Source: Diphasiastrum complanatum (lineage: Eukaryota > Streptophyta > Lycopodiopsida > Lycopodiales > Lycopodiaceae). From it: a stretch of DNA of 64,000 nucleotides. A program made the translations under genes and the position numbers. Positions 12,157 through 23,606 of the stretch are shown piece after piece. The DNA lies in contig CM055093.1 of assembly GCA_029204225.1 (NCBI GenBank), positions 18,749,041 to 18,813,040 on the forward strand, written 5' to 3'. The notes under the pieces were generated by a model, which saw only the letters and a program-made list of their open reading frames with translations, did not search any database and was not told where the DNA came from. Position 1 is the stretch's first letter. Every line of letters begins with the position of its first letter.

Positions 12157-12257
12157 GGGAGGAAGTCCCTGCCCGAGGGCCTTCCGTGCTGGGAGGGCGG
12201 GAGCCCGAGGGCATGGCCCGAACTGCACGGAAGGCCCTCGGGCCCAGGACTTCCCCT
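12157..12257. repeat. GC-rich inverted repeat (hairpin)
   Basis: A perfect 19-bp arm at 12171-12189 (GCCCGAGGGCCTTCCGTGC) has its exact reverse complement at 12225-12243, with a 35-bp spacer. With a few mismatches the pairing extends outward to about 12157 and 12257. The spacer repeats half an arm (GCCCGAGGGC at 12203-12212). Its GC content is far above the flanks. Confidence 0.8.
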
Positions 12258-12685
12258 GCTCTTGCAGAATGCACTAGTATTCCAGGTGTCAGATTGATCG
12301 TTCCTGCAGAACATGCTACTAATCCAGCTGTCACAGCTCATTCTGCAGATCGTGGCATTAGGAACACTCTGCTTGAAAATTATATGCGAGGAGGTGCTTT
12401 CAAAATACAAATGAACTCTGAGCACTGAGCATTACGTACTATAGGATTGATTTTGCACAAATTTACAATGAAAATCTTGCAGTATGTCGAGCCTGATAGG
12501 AGCACACAACATTGTGAGCGACATCCATTGACAAGAACCAACTTGTTGCCCAGCTCTCGACCCATTGGCTCTGGTGGGCTTGTGAATTTTCATTTGAAAG
12601 GTAGCAATGAAGGTGGTGGTCCGTGGGCTCGAAGGTCCAACTTTGGGCTTGGGACTTTGTCGAGGATGCCCACTACATAGGATGT

Positions 12686-12783
12686 AAATTCTTTGGATGG
12701 TTTGTGCACTTAAGAGAGTGATAAATTCTTTGGATGGTTTGTGCACTTAAGAGAGTGATGGTTTGTGCACTTAAGAGAGTGAT
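12686..12783. repeat. 37-bp tandem duplication plus a partial third copy
   Basis: The unit at 12686-12722 (aaattctttgg...gagagtgat) is repeated exactly at 12723-12759, and its last 24 bp are repeated again at 12760-12783. Identity of the copies indicates recent slippage or unequal exchange. No gene is visible around it. Confidence 0.85.
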
Positions 12784-13332
12784 GTTTAGGTTCTAGTAAG
12801 GGGCCAACTAAGGTGTTTTCAACACCTATGACCTACAAAATACACTTGGGTCCCCATTAGCCAAATTGGATAATAAAGATTGGCTCTACACCCAAGAAGG
12901 CAAGCTCCTAGTAGACACCTAGGAGCTTTCTCGCTTCAAACTTGGCTATGCATGATTGTGGATAATATCAAGTCGTCACAATGTAACCCTTCCTATCATC
13001 TATTGGCCTCGTATTTAACTTAAACTACACATTATTGTGGATACTATCAAAGCTTAATACACTTAAGATGATGTTTCACCTTGCTACTTAAACTCCCAAC
13101 TTGGATCTACATCATTGTGGAACATAAGATAATGTTTAAACCTGCTACTCTAACTAGGATGAAATGGTCATCAAGCTTTGTTCAAGCAAAAAGGTACAAA
13201 GAGCTTTGTTGGCCTTGCCTTGCAAAGGCAATACTATGTGTTGAGGTTGGTCAATGGAGTTTGTAAAAAAGTCAACGTTAAAGGATATTATGCGGTGATG
13301 GTCTAAAATTTTAAGGTTGGAACCTTTGTTGA

Positions 13333-13500
13333 GGGCTAAAATAACATGCATCTGTTGGCACTACGAAGTCATGCAAAGAATGCATGGGGCATAAGCAAAA
13401 GCAAAAGGTTCTTTGTTAAGGGCTAAAGTAACATGTATTTGTTGGCACTACGAAGTCATGCAAAGAATGCATGGGGCATAAGCAAAAGCAAAAGGTTTTT
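13333..13500. repeat. Tandem duplication of an 87-bp unit
   Basis: Two near-identical copies start with gggctaaa at 13333 and 13420 and share a core of gttggcactacgaagtcatg followed by the same run through gcaaaagcaaaagg. A few substitutions separate the copies. They are followed by short aagcaaaagctaaagctaa repeats up to about 13560. Confidence 0.8.
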
Positions 13501-14312
13501 TATTTAGTTTGCATGATCCATAAGCAAAAGCTAAAGCTAAAGCTAACAAGAACAAGAAAAAGATATAAAGAAGAGTGATGCACGAATTTAACATCTTATT
13601 CCCTTGCTGCCCTGCTCAATATTCACTACACTTCTTATGCTTTCATCTGCATCACAACATCTGCATTATCTCAGCTTCTTCTGAGAACAGACGGTATTCC
13701 TATTCTGGCAACTTGATCTGCGAGAGTTGAATCTTCTATTGGTTGATCTAAAAGTGTTTTTGTGTTAATTGACCTGATTTTTGCAATGTAATGTCTTGCG
13801 GAAAATGGGTGCTCAGGTGGGCTACTCATCTCACCAAAGATTTTGCGTTTGGCTTGGTCTTTTCATTTTGAGCAGGCACTTCTATATTGTGGAAACCGGA
13901 GATATGAGTTTTTGCTTTCACCTTGACAAGAGTCTTTGGTTTGCTTACCTTGATTATCATTTGACCTCCATTGTGAGTGTAGGTGCAGTGGCAAAATCAT
14001 GATTGATTTCTCTGGGAACGGGACTTCATGATATTACAGGTAAAGTACCTCACTGATCTCCCCCGAAAAGGTATCTTTGGTGAATTGAGAAGGATCGTTC
14101 TGCTACTCTGTTGACCGAATCCTCTAGGAGCTTACTCCTCAATTCGGGAATCAGGATCACGTGTTTGTTTCATGGGTGCAGCTTCTTCAGCTTCAATTCC
14201 CTTGTGGTTGCTGAGAATTGCAACAAGTGTGCCAACGTGGCATCTCCGACTGTGGCAATAAGTCTCGCATTGAGACAGCGATCGAGGAGAATTACGACAA
14301 GTGTGCCAGTGG

Positions 14313-15087
14313 TGTCGCGAAACGGGCTTTCTTTTCGCTTTGTTGTCGCGAACAATTTTGTGTCTTTGAATTTTCCTTTGCGCGAAAGCTTCACAGGAAC
14401 CTAGACACGCGACTACACATCACATAATAGATTCTATTCTAGCAATCATGCCTTTGGCACAAGACAAGGAGATGCACAAAAATAGAGCAAATGTATTATC
14501 AGTTTGATTTTTAGAGCGAGATGGTCAGTGTCTCGCTCGTTGGCGACCTAACGCTCTGCTCTTTCGTTGTGTTCTGCTCGTTGGCAGACTTTCATGAACA
14601 GCTATTTCGTTTCTAGTGTTTTTCTTTTTCTGTTCTACTCGCTACATCTCTCTATGTATTACATAAATTCTATCTGTTATCTTTTTGATTCAGAAAGGAT
14701 AGTTTATATCTCACTGTGTGGAATTTACAAGATAGCTAAACGCAGAATCACAAGACTAGTTAACGCTAATCAACTAATCAGTTACTCGTTGTCGTTGTCA
14801 CCAGTTTCAGCTGGGCGTGAAGTCTAAGACTCCAAGCTCGTTGAGCTGCCAGCTGGCAGCGCGAAAGATTCTCCTTCGTTTCTTTCGTTTCCTTTCTTTC
14901 GTGTCTTATCTTTTTGCGTCCCTTTGCGGTTTTCGCAGTCCTAGAGGCATGTTTTTGATCCGCGACTGATTTGCGAATCGTTCGTCTTTCGACTCAAGGG
15001 ACGTTGACTTTCACAAATTGTTCTTCGTTCGACCTTCGCTTCGTGTTCGTGTTGCGGCAAAGTTGTAGGAGCTCACCATTTCTGACA
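14313..15087 (-). repeat. 3' LTR of Copia D (775 bp)
   Basis: It matches 18129-18908 over its length with scattered substitutions and small indels. In sense it begins TGTCAGAAATGG right after the PPT and ends at ...TTTCGCGACA (14313). Confidence 0.92.
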
Positions 15088-15118
15088 CTCCCTCTTGAAC
15101 CTTGCAGCTTTGCACATT

Positions 15119-17983
15119 TTATCCAATTGCCCTTCTTTGCTTGTCAGAGAGTGGCTTGTCGAGCGGCTTTGTGAGCAGATCTCCAATCATGTTTTCTGAT
15201 TTTATATACTGGAACTGGAGCTCTCCTTTCGGGATTAAATCTTGAATGTGATGGTACTTCAGAGGTATGTGTTTTGTCTTTGAATGGAAGACAGGATTCT
15301 GGGACAGATAGATGGCACTCTGAGAGTCCATCATCATCATGCTTGGCCCTTCTTGTGGTATCCCGATTGCCTCCAGCATCATGTGCAGCCACACTACCTC
15401 ATTCGCCACCTTTGAAGCTGCGACGTATTTAGCTTCGCAAGAGGATTGGGCTATCAAGGTTTGCTTTTTGCATATCCAACTGATTGCAGCTCCGCAGGCT
15501 ATGGTACATCCTCCAATTATGGACTTGTTGTCATCTTTGCAGCTCGCCCAACTTGCATCACTATAGTGGTGCAGCTCGAATCTTTTTCTTTCATTTTCTG
15601 AACTGTAGGTTAATCTCATATTCTGGGTACCCTGCAGATACTGTAGGATTCATTTTGCCATTTGCCAATGTGCCATGCCAGGATTGGAAGAGAATTGGCT
15701 CAAGGTGTAAACATAGAACAAATTGTAAGGTACATCAGACTACCGATTAAGTTTTGGTAGGGTATACCTGCCATCTTCTGTTCTTCCTCTTCCGTTTTTG
15801 GGCAATCCTGCTTCATGAGCTTGGCTCCAGCTATCATTGGTGTGGCCTTCAGTCCATCATGTGGTACTATTTTAGCACCTTTCTGGCATATTTTGACTGA
15901 CTCAAGTGCATTTCACCCTTTGTTCAATCTCTTCTGATCTCCAACCCGAGGCATTTCGTTGCTTCTCCAAGATATGTGATTTCATAGCTTTCAAAAATCT
16001 GACTCTTCGTGTTGTTGATCATCATCAAGGAATTTTTTATCATTAGGGAATCATCCACGAAGATTATCAGTATCACAAAATCTTTTGCTACTCTTTTTAT
16101 GTAGACATTATAGTCCGGTTGTGTAGGATTGAAGTCTAGAGACTTAAGAAGACCATAGAGCTTCTTGTACCAAGCTCGTGATGCCTATTTTAGACCACAG
16201 ATGCATCTTTGCAACCGACAGACATATTGTCAATTGTCGGGATCTTCAAAACCTTCAGACTACTTCATGAAGATTTTCTCCTCTAGATTTCCATGGAGAA
16301 AGGCTGATTTCACATCAATCTGATGAATTTCCAGATTGTGCTCTGTGGCGTATGCAAGGAGTAGTTGTATGCTTGTCATCTTGACCATCGACGAATATGT
16401 GTCAAAATAATCAACACCATATCTCTATGTGTAGCCCTTCGCGACAAGCCTTGCCTTGTAGAGGCCAATGGTGCCATCTGATTTCATCTTTTTCTTGTAT
16501 ACCCACTTGCAATCGACTATCTTTCTGTTTTCTGGCAGTGGCTCTAGAGTCCATGCCTCGTTTCGCCTCATCGACTAGATCTCCTTTGACATTGTCTGCT
16601 TCCAGAACTCTCTCTCTGAACTCTGGATAGCTTCTGCTTGCCTTTCTCACAGGTTTCGCAGAACTCAGTTTCGGGCCTTGAGATCTTGAAACCTGTGACT
16701 ATGTCTTTCTTGCACATGTCATACAGGCTCCGCATGTTCAGATGATACATTCTCTTGTGCCAGAGCTGATCTTCATTTTCTGATGCATTTAATATGCTTT
16801 TAGAGTTGCTGATTATCTTCGCTTGTTAGAGGTTTCCTTCTCTGCATCCGACCGTCAGCAACTTGTTTGTCGTTTTCTCGATCATGCGACATGTGTTGCC
16901 GTCAAATAAAACTTGAATACCAAGATCTGCCATTTTGGAGACTGATAGCAGATCTTTTCTGAGTGAGGGCACGTAGAGTGATCCTGGAAGCTCTGCTTGG
17001 CCTGACAGTGTTCGCAGCTGTAGAGTGCCGATGCCTTGACATCGTGTCTGCTCCCATCACCTAGAATCACTGCTCTGTTATTTTCGAGCTCTCTGAAGTC
17101 GATCAAGATCTTCTTGTTCCAGGTGATGTGTGATGTTGCTTCTGAATCAATGACTACATCGTAGTCGTATTCAATGTAGTTCGTTGAAGCTTCATCAAGT
17201 ATCGTGAAGGCTTCGTCACCTCTGTCAACATCCTTGGATGACTCTGCAACATTAGCTTTTTCAGCTTTGTTTTTTCTCTTTGGGTTGAATCTGCAATCGT
17301 ATGCAAAGTGTCCCTTCTTCTTGTAGTGCATGCAAGGTATTGCTGGATTGAACCAGCATTTGTTGGTCATATGGCCTGGTTTGTGACAGTGATCACAGGA
17401 AGAAGATCTTCTCGAATCTTGGCTTGTTCTTGTTCTTGTTCTTGTTCTTTCCTTTTGTGAAGAGAGCCTTCTCTTGATCATTGCTTCCCTCTCCTTCGTC
17501 TCTCATCAGTCTCTCATTAGTGACAAGACTGACTGCTTTGTCGAATGTCATATCTGGTAGACTCAATATGAGCATTCTCAAAGGCTGATAGGACGTCGAT
17601 AGAGATTTCATGAAGTACATCAGTTGTTGCGGTGCTGGGACCTGGTGCTCATGTCCTGATGCAGTGAGCTGAGCGAAGATCATTCCAATCTTCTTAATGT
17701 GCTGATCCAACTGGTTGCCATCCCATCGTACAGATTTCAGCTGATTGTGAAGGTGCATGTCTGAAGCTGCAGTCCTCACTTCATACTTTTGTTTCAATCT
17801 TTCCCACGGTACATGGCTGCTTTCGCAGTCGTCAATCTGCATGAGTAGATCTTCATTTATGGACGAAACGATGATCGCCATTGCGCGTTCATCTTTTCTG
17901 ATCCATTCAGCTCTCCTCGGGTCTCCCTCTGGAGGTTGCACCTCAGAGAGTTCGGTCACTGACCAGATGCCTTCGCCCTTCAA
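15119..17983 (-). pseudogene. Copia D gag-pol remnant
   Basis: Gag (17983-17393) has the UBN2/Copia-gag look: WERLKQKYEVRTAASDMHLH, then LTASGHEHQVP. The next frame (17481-16882) has a knuckle CDHCHKPGHMTNKC and protease VIDSEATSHITW, where the normal DSGA is DSEA. A GAG-pre-integrase scrap near 16750-16600 (HLNMRSLYDMC, CETCEKGKQ) runs almost directly into the RT lead. RT is broken by stops and frameshifts but shows SFLHGNLEEK-like and [10 protein letters not shown] blocks between 16650 and 15650. RNase H at 15619-15119 is the best preserved part: YSDASWASCKDD, SWICKKQTLIAQSSCEAKYV and LLTKPL. The missing integrase, the altered protease and the stops show it is inactive. Confidence 0.88.
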
Positions 17984-18112
17984 AAGTGTTTTGATTTCAA
18001 ATTTCTAGATTATGTAATTTGCTCCATCAAGACTGATTGCTACTCTTGTCTGGATTGTTGTAGCCATATTGTGTTGTCTAGAAAATCATTGCTGGGATAT
18101 CAATAGTGATAA

Positions 18113-18128
18113 CCTTGCTTTGATACCA
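18113..18128 (-). promoter_or_regulatory. Primer-binding site of Copia D (tRNA-Met type)
   Basis: The minus strand reads TGGTATCAAAGCAAGG directly after the LTR end. The initiator tRNA-Met complement used by many plant Copia elements is TGGTATCAGAGC, so this differs at one position within the first twelve. Confidence 0.88.
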
Positions 18129-18908
18129 TGTCGCGAAACGAGCTTTCTTTTCGCTTTGTTGTCATGAACAATTTTGTGTCTTTGAATTTTCTTTTGCGCG
18201 GAAGCTTCATAGGAACCTAAACATGTGACTACACATCACAGAACAAATTCTATTCTAGCAATCAAGACAGATGGCACAAGACAAGGAGATGCACAAAAAT
18301 AGAACAACTGTATTATCAGTTTGATTTTTAGAGCGGAATGGTCAATGTCTCGCTCGTTGGTGGTCTGACGCTCTGCTGTTTCGCTGTGTTCTGCTCATTG
18401 GCAGACTTTCATGCACAACTATTTCGTTTCTAGTCTTTTTCTTTTTGTGCTCTACTCACTACGTCTCTCTCTGTATTACAAAAATTCTGTTTGTTATCCT
18501 TTTGATTCATAAAGGATAGTTTATATCTCCATTGTGTGGATTTACAAGATAGCTAAACGTAGAATCACAAGACTAGTTAACGCTAATCAACTAATCAGTT
18601 ACTCGTCGTCATTGCCACCAGTTTCAGCTGGCCGTGAAGTCTAAGACTCCAAGCCCATTGAGCTGCCAGCTGCCAGCGCAAAAGATTCTCCTTCATTTCT
18701 TTCGTTTCCTTTCATTTCTTTCGTGTCTTCTCGTTTTGCGTCCCTTTGCGGTTTTCGCAGTCCTGGAGGCATGTTTTCGATCCGCGACTGATTTGCGAAT
18801 CATGGTCTTTCGAGTCAAGGGACGTTGACTTTCGCAAATTGTTCTCCGTTCGACCTTCGCTTCGTGTTCGTGTTGCGGCAAAGTTGCAGGAGTTCACCAT
18901 TTTTGACA
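18129..18908 (-). repeat. 5' LTR of Copia D (780 bp)
   Basis: In sense it begins TGTCAAAAATGG at 18908 and ends TTTCGCGACA at 18129, immediately followed by the PBS. It carries the element's presumed promoter, but I could not define a TATA box with confidence. Confidence 0.92.
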
Positions 18909-19010
18909 AATGGTGGTGTATGTGACTATTGCAAGAAGTCCAAGACTATCGCAGAAGACACCTGCGACAAGTGTGCAAATGGAGGCACCTACAAGTATGG
19001 CAAGAACTAA

Positions 19011-22000
19011 GCCAAAATATCACTGCATCACATGCAAGTATCTTATATTCATACTGCTCAAATGGGAAGTGGAAGTCTGTAGGGTGTACAATTGTGAATG
19101 GATCTTGGTTCTAGATGTCTTTGTTGGCTAGTTTAGTCTAGCCATCTAGGGAAGCAAGAATTGTGCTCTTAAAATTGGCGGGCGTTGTTGTAGCTCTATG
19201 TCGACCAGATGAGGATAACCGTTCACATATTGGAATAAACATAACCAATTTAGTCTACGTCCCATACCACAGGTTCTTCCTCCAAGATGACCGTCCACTT
19301 TCCAATCAATCACTCCAAAAATCAATTGATTTAAATGGAACACACAAAAACTTTAGAGATTTATTCAAAATATCAAGATTCAATAAATGATTCAGGTGAT
19401 TTTAGAATCCCATTTATCGGTACTATGCCAAGTCTCCAGGAATCACTAAATTCCAACTTCATAGTACGAATTCCAACTCGTATCTTCTTTCCACCTTTTT
19501 CGAATCTTTATGGTCACCGAAAAAGATTTTAGGTCTCTCCCTACCATCCCGTCAAGTTGATAGAGTTAGAAATTGGAAAGAATGAGTGGAAATCTTAGTC
19601 AATTCAAAGGAAAAAAAACACTTTTCCCATGAGAAGTGTGCTAGCCAAAAATAATAACTATTCCACCGGTTAATCCACGACTCCACTGCCACTGGTTGCT
19701 TAAACTTCTTGTCGCCAAAAAAACTTTTGGCTGGAAGTGCAAATGAGTCGACCACGTTGAATCGTACCTAGGTAATAGAAACTTAATTTGTTCACAATGT
19801 TGCCCATTGCTCTAGCGGATTTTGAGCAATGTTCACTCATAATCACTAGCAACATCGACGGACCAATTTCAATACTATCCTGAACTTCGGATTGGTGACG
19901 ACATATCAACACCAAACAAGTGTGGTTCCATATCGGCCATAGTTGCCAATAAAACCCCCAACAGAAGTCTTGGAAAACCGTCCCAAAAATTGAACCAAAA
20001 AATTAGTTTCATTTCACCTAATTTGACAACCAACCTAAAGCTTTGACTCAAAAAATTCCAAGCCATATTTGAAAATTTCCAAGCCTTGGACGAGACACCC
20101 AAAAAATCGAAACATGAAAAGTACTAGGTGTCAGGATTGTTTTCCACTGTCCTAATGGAAAGCATGAACCCACCCAAAAGCCAGTTCAAGAATGACATAA
20201 CAACCCTTGTGGGAAACCTAACACCTGATTGAACTATGTGTTAACCCAAAAAACCACATCTTAGACAAAAGGCCGAAAAAGAAATCCCCCCCCCCCAACC
20301 CCCCCCACCCCCAACTCATGTCCCTCCCAAACCGAAGTCGCTTATGGGCACCTCATCCATTGTAACACCCGCGCCAATGAGAGCGTGGTGCACGCCCGTG
20401 GGTCCACAGAGAGCTGCCCGGGCATATGGGTGGAGGGAAGCGCAATGGTGGCGCGGTGTTGCAGCCTCCATCCAGTGGCCACCGGGCTGAGCATCCAACT
20501 GCCAACTGCCTCATGAAGCAAACTGCCTGAGCTGAGGCGGGAGGAGCTCATCCAACTGAGAGCTGCTCAGTTTTCTGCTCTTGCTATAGAAAATTGTTCT
20601 GCTCGCCCTCTTCTAAGTGCCTCGTCTGCTCCTCCAAAAGGCGTCTGCTCAGCCTTGCTCTCGTGTAGTTCTGCTCGCCCTCTTCTAGGTGCCTCGTCTG
20701 CTTAGCCCGGTGGCCGCTGTGGTTCTGCTGGCAAGAACATTGGAGTTGTTGTTGGCAAGAACGTTGGAGCTGTTGGCAAAAACGTGGGTTCTAGTTCTAC
20801 TCAGCTCGTAATGTCAGTTGTGGTTGGCAGAATGAGACTAATGTTGGCTCTTCGGATGATTCCATGAGCGCTTGATGCTGGCAAAAATGTCGGAGGTACT
20901 GTACTAAGTAATTCATCTTCTATTTTGTTGCATTTATGCATTGCATGTATTTTTAACTTCCTCAATAGAATTTGATTGTTTGTTGTTTTTTCACAATAGA
21001 ATTTGTTTTTTCCACTCAACAGCTTCTGTATCTTACATTGAAACCATCAAGCAACAAACTTCATATCTTATTCTACTTGACATGGACAATATTAAAGGCT
21101 ACCAACACCTGCACATTGAAGAACATCGGATAGTACATCAAAGAGCCAGGCCTTTTCATCCACAGTACAGGCACCTCATTGGTTGTCACACCTGATACCC
21201 CCTTCATGCCATTGTCTTTACTGTACAATACAAACTTTCACATAGTAACATGAAATTCCTCATTCAATGGGGCTTCGAATCATCAACCTCAGCACTTTAT
21301 TTCTACAAAGTAGGCCTTGAAGACTCCTAGCTTTCTATTTTCCCAGTAGCAAAATATTTTATTCCACTGGCTGAAAACTTTTGTCTTCACATGCATGAGA
21401 AAAGCAGCCAAAAATATTTTAGAATGCAAATGGCACATGAAACATTGCAAATAGACTGAAATGAAAATGTGTTTTTAGCAACTGGGACTCTTCCATTGTG
21501 AAAACAAATACAATCTAGATGAAAAATTTGTCTACAGGCAACAGAACCTCATACCATACAAAAATCAATAGATTGTTATAAGCAGTTTCTAAAAAGCTCA
21601 CGCTAAAGTGAATGAGGAAATCTGATGGCAAAAGCCATTCAGGAGATTGCTTAAAAACAAAGTACCTCAAAAAGACTTCCAAAGTCATTCCATGTGCATT
21701 GCACTATTTTTTCATAGTACATGGGAACCGCATGCTCAACATCCCAAACATCATCAACAATTCTACTGGCAGTGATATCACATTGGAAGAAGCACTATTG
21801 CTTCTTCATTTGAATATGGCACCACTTTACATGCAGCATTAAAATAAAAATTTTCACTCAACAGCTTCTGTCGGCAAAGGTAATACTACTTCAATGGCAG
21901 TTAGGTCATCCACAACTTATGGCCATTTTAGTTCATGATATAGAAATTAGTACCGCATTTACCTCTCAAGGAACCAAATCGCAAGAGACATTCATCAATA

Positions 22001-23606
22001 CTTGAGTTCTACTTAGGACTATATAAGTCTTTATTTATTTTATAACTAAGATGATATATACCTTTGATTGCAAAGCTTTGAGGTTAAGATATATAAACTT
22101 TTTCTTTTGCCATAAGTATGAGATTGATTACCATTAGGGCTAGTTATCATGAATGCAGAGTGGATTGGTCCCTTTGGTTATCATGAATGCAAAGTCGATA
22201 GGCATCTTTGGTTGTCGTTGCCTTAACACCCTAGTTGAATCTTGGTCACTTGTATTACGTGTGGGAGGGCTATAGAAATGCAAGGACTCAAATGTTAGAA
22301 CTTGGAATCAATCTAGGAAAATCATGAAACACTACTTTCTGAAATGTAGATTTTAGTATTACATCTAATATCTATCATCTAACAAGCATCTTCCTACAAC
22401 ATATCCTCCTTGTCTTCTTGGAAGCTCTTGTGTAGTGGTTGTAGTAGGCTCTCCCTCATCATCAACATCCTTTGAAATTCAAATATCTTGCTAATATGTC
22501 GTCCGAGGATATATATCGTGCTTGATTTGTTCTTGAATGAGTGCTCACTTATTTCATTTTAGGGTTTATCATGTTTGTAAGACTCCAAATCAGCACGAGG
22601 TCTTTATAAAAATGTGATCATATTGTTGTGTACGCCCATATAGATTCTCGAAACAACCTTTGAGAACACTTTAAAGAAAATTTAGAATCTGTTTTCTTAA
22701 GAGCATTAATATGCATGAATTTTTTTTTAAGTTTTTTTAGAGACGACAAATATTAATCCACTTTTCTATCACTAAGTCTGTTGTTTGTTGTTGTGATTCA
22801 CGTTGCCATAAACTACATGCTTGCCATTGGCGGACCAGGTATGCTCTCTAAACTAGGAAAGTAAGTTGGTAGCCCACGATCCTGTGCACGGGTGGGAGAA
22901 TGGGTTGATAGCCCACGATCCCACCATGATAATATTGAATACGTTCACACCTTATTCCAGAGTGTTTGGAAAATGTTTCGATTAAATAAAATGATTCATA
23001 CTTTTGAAGTACTACGCCTTTGACAAACTTACATATATGGATGTGTACCAAGTTTTCACCAACAATTTTGGAAACATGGCAAGTTATCTAGGAAATATTT
23101 GATGTTCACAATTGTCAAAGGGTATTCAACTTGATTGGGGTGGGAGGTGGGTTGGAGGGGTAAGATGGTTAAATAACACAAAACATTGTGATAAGACATC
23201 AGGTTATGCAATGAAGCGAGAGAGCATCCATTACTAAGAAGTTTGCAAAGGCCATAAATGTTGTGTGAAATATGGTAAAGTCAATAGCATTCATACAAAA
23301 TTGAGATTTGAAAAGACTATAAGATCAACGTGTTTAAAACTAGGGAATTTACCAAATTTTAGACCTTTCGTAAAATGAGTATTTTATCTGTATGTATCTA
23401 TTTGGCTCATTCTAGTTCCCTTTGCTTGTCATTTTTTCATGGTACTAATATGATCTCTCTAACTCTTGATTGGCTTCATGGACACCACAATGAGGTGGAT
23501 CTAATAGGACATGTCATTTTTATAGGAGTGTTCCTTTGGTAGACAATATTGTTGGATTTGATATTTGTTTGGCAAAACTAATCCAAAAATTCACTCACTT
23601 GCGTTG
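19011..23606. other. 4.6 kb without recognisable genes
   Basis: Only short frames of no recognised family occur on either strand. Noted within it: a C homopolymer run near 20288-20305, a GC-rich CT-repeat patch (20590-20790), the phrase tcactcaacagcttctgt occurring near 21014 and 21851, and a repeated agcccacgatcc near 22873 and 22908. These may be worn transposon ends, but I cannot assign them. Confidence 0.45.
20590..20790. repeat. Imperfect repeats in a GC-rich patch
   Basis: A segment beginning ttctgctcgccctcttcta and continuing gtgcctcgtctgct occurs twice (near 20597 and 20670). It is followed by repeated tggcaagaac(g/a)ttggag(t/c)tgttg units (20729-20785). No reading frame is maintained. 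Confidence 0.65.

Larger units (their letters stand above)
12258..14110. other. Intergenic stretch without recognisable genes
   Basis: Apart from the two tandem repeats listed separately, this 1.85 kb has only short frames without domain resemblance and no transposon signature that I could identify. Confidence 0.5.
14313..18908 (-). mobile_element. Copia element D with both LTRs, integrase core deleted
   Basis: Minus-strand LTR retrotransposon of 4.6 kb. The LTRs at 18129-18908 (5') and 14313-15087 (3') share sequence end to end, both starting TGTCA and ending TTTCGCGACA in sense. A PBS directly follows the 5' LTR and a PPT (TTCAAGAGGGAG) directly precedes the 3' LTR. Flanking 5-mers AGTGG (14308-14312) and AATGG (18909-18913) fit a target duplication with one later change. 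Internal coding order is gag, protease, a short GAG-pre-integrase remnant, RT and RNase H. The catalytic integrase is missing, so it is a non-autonomous derivative. The LTRs differ at many sites, so the insertion is not recent. Confidence 0.93.
14213..19010 (+). pseudogene. Cysteine-rich small protein gene split by Copia D
   Basis: Left piece 14213-14312 encodes ENCNKCAN and, after an apparent 1-base deletion near 14235, DCGNKSRIETAIEENYDKCA. The right piece 18909-19010 encodes VCDYCKKSKTIAEDTCDKCA followed by NGGTYKYGKN and a TAA stop. Removing the Copia element and one copy of its 5-bp target duplication joins GCC AGT GG to T GGT GTA TGT in the same frame. The result shows a repeated (N/D)KCA(N/S)GG motif three times and CX2C pairs, a pattern expected of a real small Cys-rich, perhaps metal-binding, peptide. 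I do not recognise the family. The start, any upstream exon and whether it was functional before insertion are unknown. Confidence 0.55.

Noticed and set aside
12123-12428. Frames on both strands across the GC-rich hairpin
   Set aside because: Open frames are expected in GC-rich palindromes. There is no domain resemblance and the strands mirror each other.
14111-14404. 97-residue plus-strand frame across the Copia D 3' LTR edge
   Set aside because: It crosses the LTR border at 14313 and matches neither the Cys-rich frame beyond the first few codons nor Copia coding, which is on the other strand.
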